A program made the translations under genes and the position numbers. Shown here piece after piece: positions 1 to 8,067 of a DNA stretch of 64,000 bases. The notes under the pieces are model-generated. The model was not told the DNA's origin, did no database searches, and saw only the letters and a list, made by a program, of their open reading frames with translations. Source of the DNA: Henriciella sp. (lineage in GTDB: Bacteria > Pseudomonadota > Alphaproteobacteria > Caulobacterales > Hyphomonadaceae); contig JABSPZ010000016.1 of NCBI GenBank assembly GCA_013213785.1, positions 1 to 64,000 of the forward strand. The letters run 5' to 3'. Numbering within the stretch: the first letter of the stretch is position 1; the number at the start of each line of letters is the position of its first letter.

Positions 1-68
1 GCCAGTGAAAGCTCAATCTCCCGCAACAACCGCAGAACGTCTTCATCCGAATACCGCTTCCGAGCCAT
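1..68 (-). CDS. IS3-family transposase OrfA, N-terminal fragment
   Basis: The first 22 codons read MARKRYSDEDVLRLLREIEL and onward, the typical N-terminus of IS3-family OrfA proteins. Its helix-turn-helix domain binds the element's ends; OrfB, made by frameshifting, carries the DDE catalytic domain. The start is ATG at 66-68, preceded on the minus strand by a GGAGGG ribosome-binding sequence. The window edge cuts the gene after its first codons, so its integrity cannot be judged. Confidence 0.8.
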   Translation of the reverse strand, partial: MARKRYSDEDVLRLLREIELSL

Positions 69-135
69 CCTCAATCCCTCCTGAACCGCCAAAATCACTA
101 AGATTAATTTGACCCAGGTTTAAGGGGGAAGGACA
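1..135 (-). mobile_element. End of an IS3-family insertion sequence (partial)
   Basis: The minus strand begins TGTCCTTCCCCC at base 135, which fits the TG...CCCC termini of IS3-family elements. It is followed about 65 bases later by the start of an orfA-type transposase reading out of the window. The rest of the element lies left of base 1, so the other inverted repeat and the target duplication cannot be checked. The end abuts an excisionase-like reading frame that lacks its start codon, so the insertion appears to have broken that gene. The exact boundary at 135 is inferred from the terminal sequence. Confidence 0.75.
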
Positions 136-137
136 CC

Positions 138-368
138 TGGCTCACCGTCGACGACATTTGCAACGAACTGCGCATCCATCCTGCGACATGGTATCGATGG
201 ATCGCTAATCCAAAAATGAAGACGCCCGAACCCGTTCCGGGCATTGGTCGGTTGACCCGATACTCTCGCGCCTCCTTCAACACGTTTCTTGAAACGCTTG
301 GCGGGACAATTGGCGGTACGGATTCCTCTGACGACAAAAATCCGCAACAAAAACAGAAAGTTGCCTGA
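138..368 (+). pseudogene. AlpA/excisionase-like DNA-binding protein, 5' end lost to IS insertion
   Basis: An open frame runs from the IS junction to TGA at 366-368 and reads WLTVDDICNELRIHPATWYR and onward. This matches the winged-helix MerR/AlpA fold of phage and island excisionases: a helix-turn-helix, then a wing containing GRLTRYSRASF. Upstream in this frame there is no start codon before a TAA inside the IS, so the original first residues are missing. The only internal ATG (216) would discard the recognition helix. Such proteins control excision of integrated elements, and its stop lies six bases from the 3' end of tRNA-Phe. It is too short from its ATG for the ORF track. The family call comes from motif resemblance only. 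Confidence 0.65.
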
Positions 369-374
369 AATAGA

Positions 375-450
375 TGGTGCCCGGGGGCGGAATTGAACCA
401 CCGACACGCGGATTTTCAATCCGCTGCTCTACCCCTGAGCTACCCGGGCA
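375..450 (-). tRNA. tRNA-Phe (anticodon GAA), CCA encoded
   Basis: The minus strand gives a 76-base cloverleaf: acceptor TGCCCGG pairing with CCGGGCA followed by CCA, D-arm GCTCAGGGGTAGAGC, anticodon stem GCGGA/TCCGC around loop TTGAAAA (anticodon GAA), and T-loop GGTTCAATTCC. It has the expected arm sizes for elongator tRNA-Phe. The 3' end points toward the excisionase remnant and the IS, the usual geometry when an integrase uses a tRNA 3' end as its attachment site. Confidence 0.96.
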
Positions 451-522
451 GGCCAAACAGGGAAGCGGCTTCTTAGCGGCCCTCTTCGCGCTTGTCCAAT
501 GCCGAAATCGTTTTTTTGCAGA

Positions 523-1767
523 TCAGCTGTAACGCGCGTCGACTTTGAGTTTTTCTTCGTCTTCTGCCGCGGCCACGGCTTTCACACTCGCCTCTAGATC
601 TTCGAGATATTCATCAATGAAATCGGCGTGTTTGGGCGATAACATCAAATGCAAACTCGGCGGTTCTTTCGTCACGGATGTGAACCAGCCTCTGCGGTAG
701 ATCTCGCCGTAAATGGCGAAGGCGTGATGCTTCCGGTGACGAAATGCGATCAAGCCAAGCATTGGATTTCCAAGAACCTCAAATCCGAGTCGCTTCACAC
801 CTTCCTCGACCCGCTCGCGCGTTGCGCAAACGTCACCTTGAAGACGTTTGTATCCGTCCACCCCCAAATGGTTCATGATCGCCCAAGCCGCTGATATCGC
901 GCCGCCCGGGCGTGTACCCGCCAAAGTCGGTGTTTTCATTGGCGCACCCGACCATTGATTCATATCGAATGGCATATGCGCGAACAAAGCTTCTGATCGG
1001 AAAAGGACGGTCGATGCCCCTTTGGCGGCATATCCATACTTATGCAGATCTGCACTCATCGAATGAACGCCTGGAAGCTCAAAATCGAACGCAGGCACGG
1101 GCACACCGTTCATCCGCGCGAAAGGCGCAAAGTATCCGCCTACACAGGCGTCTACGTGTAGCCAAAGATCCTTCTCGACGGCAGCTTCACTCAAGGCTTC
1201 AATCGGGTCGATAATGCCATGTGGGAAGTTCGGTGCAGATCCCACGATCATGATCGTATCAGAATCGCAAGCGGCGATCATCGCAGGGACATCTGCTTCG
1301 TAAGTCCCATCAGTCTTCACTGGAATACGACGGATTTCGACGTCCATGAGATGAGCAGCTTTGTCGAAGGCAAGGTGTGCGGAGAAAGGTAAAACCACGT
1401 TCGCACGCTCACGGGCACGACCATTGGACCGGGCATAGTCACGGGCTGTCTTTATCGCCATCGTGATTGAATCGGTGCCTCCAGACGTCATCGCGCCAGT
1501 ACTGCCGTCGGGACCGTGCAATAAGCCAAGCCCCATCGAAACGACGTCTTTTTCCATTTGTGCCAAGGACGGAAATGCCAATGGGCCAAGGCCGTTCTCT
1601 GACATGAAGGCCGCGTAGGCCTCTTTCTGGATTGCCGCGATCTCTTCGCCCGCGTTGAAAACATAAACCGCGGTTCGGCCGTCCCGCCATTTCGCATCCG
1701 ACGCGCCGCGCGCCTGCATATCTTTTTGGATGTCCTCCCACGGACGGCCCTGCTCTAACATTTTCAT
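523..1767 (-). CDS. PLP-dependent decarboxylase/lyase, sphingosine-1-phosphate lyase-like
   Basis: This 414-residue fold-type I PLP enzyme belongs to the group II decarboxylase superfamily. The cofactor lysine is about K243 in SADLHKYGYAAKG and the ring-stacking/acid region is HVDACVGG near residue 206. The combination SADxHKYGxAxKG with a TSGGTDS phosphate-binding loop near residue 95 resembles sphinganine-1-phosphate aldolases more than glutamate decarboxylases, which have a different lysine context. Such enzymes cleave phosphorylated long-chain bases to an aldehyde and ethanolamine phosphate. It has no N-terminal membrane segment, unlike the eukaryotic enzyme. The start has AGGAG seven bases upstream. 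It stands alone between tRNA-Phe and the UrcA-family gene. Substrate is inferred; an amino-acid decarboxylase is possible. Confidence 0.75.
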   Translation of the reverse strand: MKMLEQGRPWEDIQKDMQARGASDAKWRDGRTAVYVFNAGEEIAAIQKEAYAAFMSENGLGPLAFPSLAQMEKDVVSMGLGLLHGPDGSTGAMTSGGTDSITMAIKTARDYARSNGRARERANVVLPFSAHLAFDKAAHLMDVEIRRIPVKTDGTYEADVPAMIAACDSDTIMIVGSAPNFPHGIIDPIEALSEAAVEKDLWLHVDACVGGYFAPFARMNGVPVPAFDFELPGVHSMSADLHKYGYAAKGASTVLFRSEALFAHMPFDMNQWSGAPMKTPTLAGTRPGGAISAAWAIMNHLGVDGYKRLQGDVCATRERVEEGVKRLGFEVLGNPMLGLIAFRHRKHHAFAIYGEIYRRGWFTSVTKEPPSLHLMLSPKHADFIDEYLEDLEASVKAVAAAEDEEKLKVDARYS

Positions 1768-1871
1768 CAGAGATCTCCTGTCTTACCGAACACATTGCGA
1801 CAGCGGCACCAGAAAATCGAGAGGGCGCCGCAAATAAATGCGACGCCCTCTTCTTCTGCAAAACTGCGGAG

Positions 1872-2204
1872 CTAGTTTTCCAGTCTAGTTTGCATGATCT
1901 GTATGAGTTGCGGCGCATCGATCGACGTAACCGCGCTGATGATCGCATCGGCTCGGCACTTATTTTGAAGAACGCGTTCGCGGAGCGTTTCACGCACGCC
2001 GGCCGTTTTACAAACGCGCTTAGAAGCTGTGTTGATCATATTAAAGACCTCCGCCGCATCTGAGGCTTTGGTCAGGTCATAGCCACTGATAGAAACTTGA
2101 ATCTGTTTCTTTTCGGGGTCGAACTCAGTCGCCGCCATGGCAGGGAGCAGGGCACAAGCAGAAGCTGAGATAATTGCGGTGGTCAGGGTCTTAGAAAGAG
2201 TCAT
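1872..2204 (-). CDS. UrcA-family small secreted protein
   Basis: This 110-residue protein has a clear signal peptide (hydrophobic stretch ending ALLPAMA-A). Its mature part fits the UrcA family of Caulobacter and sphingomonad relatives: a segment VSISGYDLTKASDAAEVFN, then conserved cysteines in RVCKTAG and NKCRADA that could form a disulfide. The molecular function of the family is unknown. To my knowledge its name comes from uranium-responsive induction of a Caulobacter member; nothing here shows metal control. The start is supported by AGGAGG eight bases upstream. The leader holds an inverted repeat annotated separately. Confidence 0.7.
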   Translation of the reverse strand: MTLSKTLTTAIISASACALLPAMAATEFDPEKKQIQVSISGYDLTKASDAAEVFNMINTASKRVCKTAGVRETLRERVLQNKCRADAIISAVTSIDAPQLIQIMQTRLEN

Positions 2205-2297
2205 TTTTATTCCTCCTGTTGAAGGTCTTGTGTTTTATCTCTCTTCCCTGTGAGAATGCTCGTAACATACTTTTATCGAAAAACAATATGAATTTTT

Positions 2298-2317
2298 TGT
2301 TACTACACATGTAACAT
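2298..2317. promoter_or_regulatory. Inverted repeat in the urcA-like/radA divergent region
   Basis: TGTTAC-N7-GTAACA (2298-2316) is a perfect 6+6 inverted repeat in the AT-rich spacer between the UrcA-family gene (minus) and radA (plus). Its right half contains the near-palindrome ATGTAACAT (2309-2317), which recurs exactly at 13370-13378 upstream of another small secreted protein. Size and symmetry suit a dimeric regulator. No factor can be named from the sequence. Confidence 0.35.
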
Positions 2318-2374
2318 AAACAACAGTAACTCTCCCCTTTCGTTCTTGAACGGACCCCGCTAACCAATCAAACC

Positions 2375-3745
2375 ATGGCTAAGTCTCACTTTGTTTGCCA
2401 ATCTTGCGGCGCCGTTCATTCTAAATGGTCGGGCAGATGCGATGCTTGCGGCGAGTGGAATACGCTGACCGAAGAAGCGAGTTCTGGTCCGCCCGGAGGC
2501 CTTAAGGCTCCAAAGTCTAATGCCAAAAACTCCCGCAAAGCTGAATTCACTGCGTTAGACGGAAATGATGCTCCGCCCGAGCGTATCGTGCTTGGTGTCG
2601 ATGAGCTCGATCGCGTCTTCGGTGGCGGCATCGTTCCGTCCAGCGCGACGTTGATTGGCGGGGATCCTGGGATCGGAAAGTCGACCCTCCTCCTGCAAGT
2701 AGCGGCGAGGCTGGCCCGAAACGGCCTCACCACGGTCTATGTATCCGGTGAAGAAGCAACAGCTCAGATCCAGGATCGGGCCAAACGCCTGAAGGTTGCT
2801 GACAGTCCAGTGCAATTGGCAACCGAAACAGACTTACGCAAAGTTCTTTCAGCATTGAAATCGGCGAAGCCCGATTTTGTCGTGATCGATTCTATCCAGA
2901 CAATGTGGTCGGATAGCTTAGAAGCCGCGCCAGGAAGTGTGAGCCAGGTTCGAGCTTGCGGACAAGAACTCACGCGCTGGGCTAAAAAATCAGGCGCGGC
3001 GCTCATTCTGGTCGGGCATGTCACGAAAGAAGGCCAAATCGCAGGACCCCGCGTCGTCGAGCACATGGTCGACACGGTGTTCTATTTCGAAGGCGAGCGC
3101 GGCCACCAGTTTCGAATTCTGCGCGCCGTGAAAAACCGATTTGGTCCGACCGACGAAATTGGCATTTTCGAGATGCACCAATATGGGCTGGCGCCCGCAC
3201 GCGAGCCGTCTGCGCTGTTTCTCTCATCAGAACACGACGAATCTGGCGGGGCCGCAGTCTTCGCCGCCATGGAGGGGTCCCGTCCAGTGCTGGCGGAAGT
3301 GCAAGCGCTGGTCGCGCCCTCTGCTTATGGAACGCCGCGTCGGTCGATTGTCGGCTGGGATAATAATCGCCTCGCCATGCTGCTGGCCGTATTAGAAGCA
3401 CGATGCGGTGTCTCTCTAGGGGGCCGAGACGTCTATCTCTCGGTTGCCGGCGGATACAAAATCACTGAACCCGCAGGCGACTTGGCGGCAGCGGCCGCGT
3501 TGCTCACTTCAGCCTCTGGAAACCCAGGACCGGCAAAATCGATCTTTTTTGGTGAGGTCGCGCTCTCTGGAGCCGTGCGCCCGGTCGCAAGAATGGAGCA
3601 GCGTTTGAAGGAGGCTGCACGCCTTGGTTTCGAGCGTGCATATGTTCCAGAAGGCAGTCCAACCGCGATTGAAGGCTTGACGATTACCCCGATCAAGCGC
3701 CTATCTGATTTAGTAGAGTTGATCGCGCCGGAAGCTGGCCAATGA
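2375..3745 (+). CDS. radA: DNA repair protein RadA (Sms)
   Basis: The 456-residue protein has the complete RadA layout. An N-terminal zinc finger has Cys 8, 11, 22 and 25 (CQSCG...CDACG). A RecA-like ATPase follows with Walker A GGDPGIGKST near residue 95 and the RadA-specific KNRFG motif near 250. A Lon-protease-like C-terminal domain holds VYLSVAGGYKI. RadA is a hexameric helicase that promotes branch migration during recombinational repair. It overlaps cvpA by four bases and starts the run radA-cvpA-purF. No strong Shine-Dalgarno precedes the ATG. Confidence 0.97.
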   Translation: MAKSHFVCQSCGAVHSKWSGRCDACGEWNTLTEEASSGPPGGLKAPKSNAKNSRKAEFTALDGNDAPPERIVLGVDELDRVFGGGIVPSSATLIGGDPGIGKSTLLLQVAARLARNGLTTVYVSGEEATAQIQDRAKRLKVADSPVQLATETDLRKVLSALKSAKPDFVVIDSIQTMWSDSLEAAPGSVSQVRACGQELTRWAKKSGAALILVGHVTKEGQIAGPRVVEHMVDTVFYFEGERGHQFRILRAVKNRFGPTDEIGIFEMHQYGLAPAREPSALFLSSEHDESGGAAVFAAMEGSRPVLAEVQALVAPSAYGTPRRSIVGWDNNRLAMLLAVLEARCGVSLGGRDVYLSVAGGYKITEPAGDLAAAAALLTSASGNPGPAKSIFFGEVALSGAVRPVARMEQRLKEAARLGFERAYVPEGSPTAIEGLTITPIKRLSDLVELIAPEAGQ

Positions 3746-4290
3746 TGGAAGCCCTTACAGCCTTTGATGCCGTGGCGATTGTAATCGTCATCATCTCTAC
3801 GCTTATGGCACTTGCTCGCGGATTTATGAGAGAACTTGCAACCCTCGGCGCGTTTATCGCGGCCATTGCGGCCGCGTTCTTCGCTCGAAAATTCTTCGTT
3901 ACGCAACTCGACAGTTTGCTACCATCCGACTCTCCCGCCTGGTTGCCCGACGCGATTATTTTCGTCGTGGTCTTCTTGTGCGTCTACGTCGCCGTCGCTT
4001 GGTTCGGAGCAAATCTATCGAAAACGATCCAGGGTGTGGATGGCATCGGTCTATTAGACCGTGTGGCTGGCGGCTTGTTCGGATTTGCACGTGGCGGCGT
4101 TGTACTGATTTTCTTCGTCTACCTCCTCAATCTTGGTTTGAAGCAAGATCAAATTCCGGAATTCGTAACTCAAGCAAGGACTTATCCGTTGATTTCAGCG
4201 GGAGCGAACTATCTTGGAGAGCGTGCACCAGAGCTTGCGGAGCGCAGTTCACAGATATCGAACCTTGACGCGGAGAGCGGCTCAGAATAA
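3742..4290 (+). CDS. cvpA: CvpA-family inner-membrane protein
   Basis: This 182-residue protein has about four predicted membrane segments (residues 4-24, 28-48, 65-90, 105-130), an internal ARGFMRELATLGAFIAAIAA that fits the CvpA signature, and a charged C-terminal tail. CvpA was first described through colicin V production and is widely encoded next to purF, as here. Its biochemical role is not settled and is linked to envelope or bile stress in some bacteria. It begins inside the radA stop codon region (ATGATGG), which suggests translational coupling, and purF follows after 33 bases. Confidence 0.9.
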   Translation: MMEALTAFDAVAIVIVIISTLMALARGFMRELATLGAFIAAIAAAFFARKFFVTQLDSLLPSDSPAWLPDAIIFVVVFLCVYVAVAWFGANLSKTIQGVDGIGLLDRVAGGLFGFARGGVVLIFFVYLLNLGLKQDQIPEFVTQARTYPLISAGANYLGERAPELAERSSQISNLDAESGSE

Positions 4291-4323
4291 TCCGCGCACG
4301 AACAGACTGCGAGGGTAAGTCGA

Positions 4324-5763
4324 ATGTTGTTTGACCATGATGACGACAAGCCTCGCGAGGAATGCGGCGTTGTAGGCGTATTCGGCCACCCCCAAGCATC
4401 TCTACTTGTTGCTCTTGGTTTGCATGCTTTGCAGCACCGCGGACAAGAAGCCTGCGGGATCACGACATTTGACGGCGAAAAGTTTCACGGCGAGCGCCAT
4501 ATGGGTCTAGTCGGTGAGAATTTTGGCGGCGATCTGACAGAGCGCTTGCCTGGAAAGAGCGGCATTGGCCACAATCGCTATTCAACCCAAGGCAAACCGG
4601 CCATTCGAAACATCCAGCCGATTTACGCAGACCTGGACACCGGCGGATTTGCGATTGCACACAACGGCAATCTCACCAATGCGAGAGCGCTGCGAAAGAA
4701 ACTCGTTCGGCGCGGCTCCATTTTTCAGTCGACCATGGACACCGAGGTCATTCTTCATCTCCTCGCCCGCAGTGACCAAGACACCGTTTCAGACAGATTT
4801 CTAGATGCAATCCGCCAAATTGAAGGCGGATTTTCTTTTGTCGGGATGACGAACAAAAAACTGATTGGCGCGCGCGACCCATCTGGCCTACGCCCGCTGG
4901 TCCTGGGCGAGATTAATGGTGCATTCGTTTTGGCCTCCGAAACCTGTGCTCTCGACTTGATGGGCGCTGACTTTGTGCGCGAAATCGATCCCGGCGAAGT
5001 GGTGATCATCACCCGCGATGGTATTCAGTCCTACAATCCGTTTCCATCGCGTCCTGTGCGTCCTTGCTTGTTTGAGTATGTTTACTTCGCGCGCCCTGAT
5101 AGCGTGGTGCAAGGACGGTCGGTCTATGAAGTGCGCCGTAAAATGGGGCACCAGCTCGCGATTGAGCACCCGGCTGAAATCGATGTTGTGGTCCCCGTCC
5201 CAGACTCTGGTGTACCCGCGGCGATCGGCTTTTCAGAACATTCCGGTGTACCATTTCAACTCGGCATCATCCGCTCTCATTATGTTGGACGGACATTTAT
5301 CCAGCCCACGCAAACGGGCCGCCAGAAAGCAGTCTCAAGAAAACACTCGCCCAATAGAGCAGTGCTAGAAGGAAAGCGCGTGTTGCTGGTCGATGATTCA
5401 ATCGTTCGCGGGAACACGTCGCGCAAGATCGTTCAAATGGTTCGCGATGCTGGCGCCAAAGAAATCCATTTCCGGTCTGCAAGCCCACCAATCACCCATC
5501 AAGATTTCTACGGAATCGATATGGCGGATCGGTCCGAGCTCCTGGCGGCGAACCACACGCTTGAGGAAATGCGTGAATTCTTAAAAGTCGAAAGCTTAGG
5601 CTTCCTATCCGTGCCAGGCCTCTATCGCGCTATCGGCGTAGACTATGACGCGGAGACACCGGCATTTGCAGATCATTGCTTCACAGGGGACTACCCGACC
5701 CGCTTGATCGATCATGATCAAAACGAAAGCAGTAAAGAGAGACAGCTTTCCTTGCTGGACTAG
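4324..5763 (+). CDS. purF: Amidophosphoribosyltransferase
   Basis: PurF makes phosphoribosylamine from PRPP and glutamine, the first committed step of purine synthesis. In this 479-residue protein a 13-residue propeptide ends in EE before catalytic Cys14 (CGVVGVFG), so self-processing is expected. The N-terminal nucleophile glutaminase domain is followed by a phosphoribosyltransferase domain with the PRPP loop VLLVDDSIVRGNTS near residue 355. Of the four Fe-S cysteine positions of the Bacillus-type enzyme, two appear changed (HQDFYGID and FADHCFTGDYP), so a cluster is unlikely despite the propeptide. It follows cvpA in an apparent operon. Confidence 0.97.
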   Translation: MLFDHDDDKPREECGVVGVFGHPQASLLVALGLHALQHRGQEACGITTFDGEKFHGERHMGLVGENFGGDLTERLPGKSGIGHNRYSTQGKPAIRNIQPIYADLDTGGFAIAHNGNLTNARALRKKLVRRGSIFQSTMDTEVILHLLARSDQDTVSDRFLDAIRQIEGGFSFVGMTNKKLIGARDPSGLRPLVLGEINGAFVLASETCALDLMGADFVREIDPGEVVIITRDGIQSYNPFPSRPVRPCLFEYVYFARPDSVVQGRSVYEVRRKMGHQLAIEHPAEIDVVVPVPDSGVPAAIGFSEHSGVPFQLGIIRSHYVGRTFIQPTQTGRQKAVSRKHSPNRAVLEGKRVLLVDDSIVRGNTSRKIVQMVRDAGAKEIHFRSASPPITHQDFYGIDMADRSELLAANHTLEEMREFLKVESLGFLSVPGLYRAIGVDYDAETPAFADHCFTGDYPTRLIDHDQNESSKERQLSLLD

Positions 5764-5790
5764 TCCGTAAAGCTTCGCTACGGCGCCCGC

Positions 5791-6504
5791 ATGGATAAAC
5801 GCATTACTCTCGCCACTGGCGCGTCCCAAGGGATTGGTCGCGCGGCCTGTCTCGCGCTGGCGAAAGCCGGTCACCATGTCATCGGCATCGCGCGATCGAA
5901 GAAAGCGCTTGAACAGCTTGATGATGAGATCCGCTCATTCGGCGGGTCTATGACCCTCATCCCTTTCGACCTAAAAGACTCAAGTGCTTTCGAACCCTTA
6001 GGTCACGCGATCGCCGAAAAGTTCGGGCGGGTTGATGGCTTTCTCGCAAATGCTGGACTGCTCGGAACGATTGGCCCGCTGCAAGCCGGCGGAGAGCGCC
6101 AGTTCAATGAAGTCATTGATGTGAACCTAAACGCCAACTGGCGTCTCATTCGTATCCTAGACCCCCTCCTCCGCCGCTCAGAAACGCCGCGCGCTTTGTT
6201 CGTCACCTCTGGCGTCGTTCCGCGTCCGCGTGCCTTCTGGGGCCCTTACCAGGCTTCGAAGGCAGGACTTGAAGCGCTCGTCTACGCCTGGGCCGATGAG
6301 AATGACCAAACACCTTTGCGGGTGAACTTATTCGACCCGGGCGCGACCCGCACTCAGATGCGTGCGGATGCGATGCCGGGCGAGGACCCGATGACACTGC
6401 CTGCTCCCGAAGACGTCGCGGCTCACATGGTGCCGCTCTTGGAAGCAAGCGAAACCCGCAATAATGCGCGGATCAATGTTCGGGACTTGCTTGAACTCGG
6501 CTAG
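5791..6504 (+). CDS. SDR-family NAD(P)-dependent oxidoreductase
   Basis: This 237-residue classical short-chain dehydrogenase has the cofactor motif TGASQGIGRA near residue 8, an NAG motif (LANAGLLG) near residue 87 and the catalytic YxxxK in YQASKAGLE near residue 154, with a Ser about 13 residues before it (VTSGV). It resembles the YciK-type branch, whose substrates are poorly known. It lies 27 bases after purF and may be read with it, and overlaps the end of the convergent diguanylate cyclase gene by four bases. The Shine-Dalgarno is weak. Confidence 0.88.
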   Translation: MDKRITLATGASQGIGRAACLALAKAGHHVIGIARSKKALEQLDDEIRSFGGSMTLIPFDLKDSSAFEPLGHAIAEKFGRVDGFLANAGLLGTIGPLQAGGERQFNEVIDVNLNANWRLIRILDPLLRRSETPRALFVTSGVVPRPRAFWGPYQASKAGLEALVYAWADENDQTPLRVNLFDPGATRTQMRADAMPGEDPMTLPAPEDVAAHMVPLLEASETRNNARINVRDLLELG

Positions 6505-8000
6505 CGAGATCCCTCTTTCGCAAGCACCCATCGTTGATCGTCGTCATTTTTGTAGGCCATGACACGATCACGCCCAGCGTGCTTCGCCTGATAGAGTGCA
6601 TTGTCTGCGTTGCGCATTAAGTCGTCGATTGAGCCGTGGTCGGCTGGATAGGTTGAAACACCCGCTGAGAAGGTAACACACGGCAAGATCTCACCTTGAT
6701 AAACGATCTCTAGTCGTTTGACCGCGTTATGGAGCTTAGTCGCGAGCGCCATAGCGGCGGTTTCATCCAGGTCAGGACAGATAACCGCTAACTCTTCGCC
6801 GCCGACCCGGCAAACAATCCCGGCCGAACCTGCGGATTCCGTCAGTTCTCCGGCAACACGGCGCAAAACGAGATCCCCTGCATCGTGCCCGTGATGATCA
6901 TTGAACCGCTTGAAGTGATCGATATCGATCGAGATCAGTGCAAAGCCGAGTTCATTGCTATCCGCTCGGGCTTTCTCACGGCGCAAACTATCGAGGAAAT
7001 AGCGGCGGTTCCAAAGCCCTGTAAGCGGGTCTTTGACGGAGCGGTCCTGAAGCTCCTGGCGAAGGCGCACATTCGTTATGGTTAAGCTGATTTGCTCAGC
7101 CAACATGAGCGCGACATCCCAATAGCGAGCATGTTCAAGGGCACCATCGCCATTGGACTCATCGGCGTAACACCAAAGCATCCCAATCGTTTCGCCATGC
7201 GCGAGAAGCGGCAAACAAAAGGATGATTTTATGCCCTCATGATAATGCGCGCATGAAAACTCGATGTCCTCGTTTCCATAGTGATAGGACCGTCCCCGTC
7301 GCAAAGACCAGCAATCATCCGGTTCGATAAAATTCGGTGCGGGGGACTCGCCCCATGACACAGCGAGGTCGAGGATATCTCTTGAGTTTGAATAAATATA
7401 GAGCGCGCCGTTACTGTTCGGCATGAGCTTCGGTGCGCAGGTTTCGACGACGTTATAGAGATCTTCCAGCGACCGAGCTGCATAGAGCCACTCAGACGTT
7501 TTGGCGAGGACGCGGCGTTCCGCCTGACGCATACGCTCGGTATCTCGCGCCGCTTCCCGCTCTCTTTCGAGGGTTTTTCGCTCGGAGACATCTCTGGCGA
7601 TCACCAAGAAATTAGCTACTCGATCGTCATCGTTCAGGATCGGCGTAAGTTCAATTTCGGACCAATACGATTCGCCCGATTTTCGATACTGAACCACTTC
7701 GCGGCGGACAGAGCGCCCGTGAAACGCAGATCGTAAAAACTCGCGCATGACCTCACGATCGGTATCTGGCCCTGTCAGCATCTCGCCCGGTGTGCGGCCA
7801 ACTGATTCTTCGAAAGAGTATCCCGTGACGTTCTCATAGGCGGCGTTACACCATTCGACGCACGCTGTTGCATCCAGAATAGCAATGGGGTCGGTGCTAT
7901 GCTCGGCGATAAGCTGCGCGTAATACTGCGTCAGCTCATTTGCTTCCGCGCCAGAACGCGCCGATTTCTCGGGTGAATTTGATACAGCAGTCTGAGTCAT
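6501..8000 (-). CDS. Diguanylate cyclase with PAS and GAF sensory domains
   Basis: This 499-residue cytosolic protein has a PAS domain (about residues 30-145), a short coiled linker (ERKTLEREREAARDTERMRQ), a GAF-like domain (about 165-310) and a C-terminal GGDEF domain. The active-site motif is RVGGEELAV near residue 400, so cyclic-di-GMP synthesis is expected. The region eight residues upstream lacks RxxD, so product inhibition through an I-site is unlikely. The PAS segment GRTPGEMLTGPDTD resembles LOV domains but lacks the flavin-binding cysteine. No transmembrane segment is seen. In this lineage c-di-GMP usually controls the motile-to-sessile switch; the ligand sensed here is unknown. Confidence 0.92.
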   Translation of the reverse strand: MTQTAVSNSPEKSARSGAEANELTQYYAQLIAEHSTDPIAILDATACVEWCNAAYENVTGYSFEESVGRTPGEMLTGPDTDREVMREFLRSAFHGRSVRREVVQYRKSGESYWSEIELTPILNDDDRVANFLVIARDVSERKTLEREREAARDTERMRQAERRVLAKTSEWLYAARSLEDLYNVVETCAPKLMPNSNGALYIYSNSRDILDLAVSWGESPAPNFIEPDDCWSLRRGRSYHYGNEDIEFSCAHYHEGIKSSFCLPLLAHGETIGMLWCYADESNGDGALEHARYWDVALMLAEQISLTITNVRLRQELQDRSVKDPLTGLWNRRYFLDSLRREKARADSNELGFALISIDIDHFKRFNDHHGHDAGDLVLRRVAGELTESAGSAGIVCRVGGEELAVICPDLDETAAMALATKLHNAVKRLEIVYQGEILPCVTFSAGVSTYPADHGSIDDLMRNADNALYQAKHAGRDRVMAYKNDDDQRWVLAKEGSR

Positions 8001-8034
8001 AATAGCCCTTTGTAGGCATTTTGATCAAAACTAC

Positions 8035-8049
8035 TTAAAGTGGAGTTTA
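8035..8049 (+). promoter_or_regulatory. CtrA-like box upstream of the diguanylate cyclase gene
   Basis: TTAA-N7-TTTA occurs 35-49 bases upstream of the GGDEF gene's start. The Caulobacter CtrA consensus is TTAA-N7-TTAA, so this is a one-mismatch match. Such matches are expected by chance many times in 64 kb, so only the position upstream of a cell-cycle-type gene makes it notable. Confidence 0.2.
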
Positions 8050-8067
8050 CGAAATAATACCAAGCGC

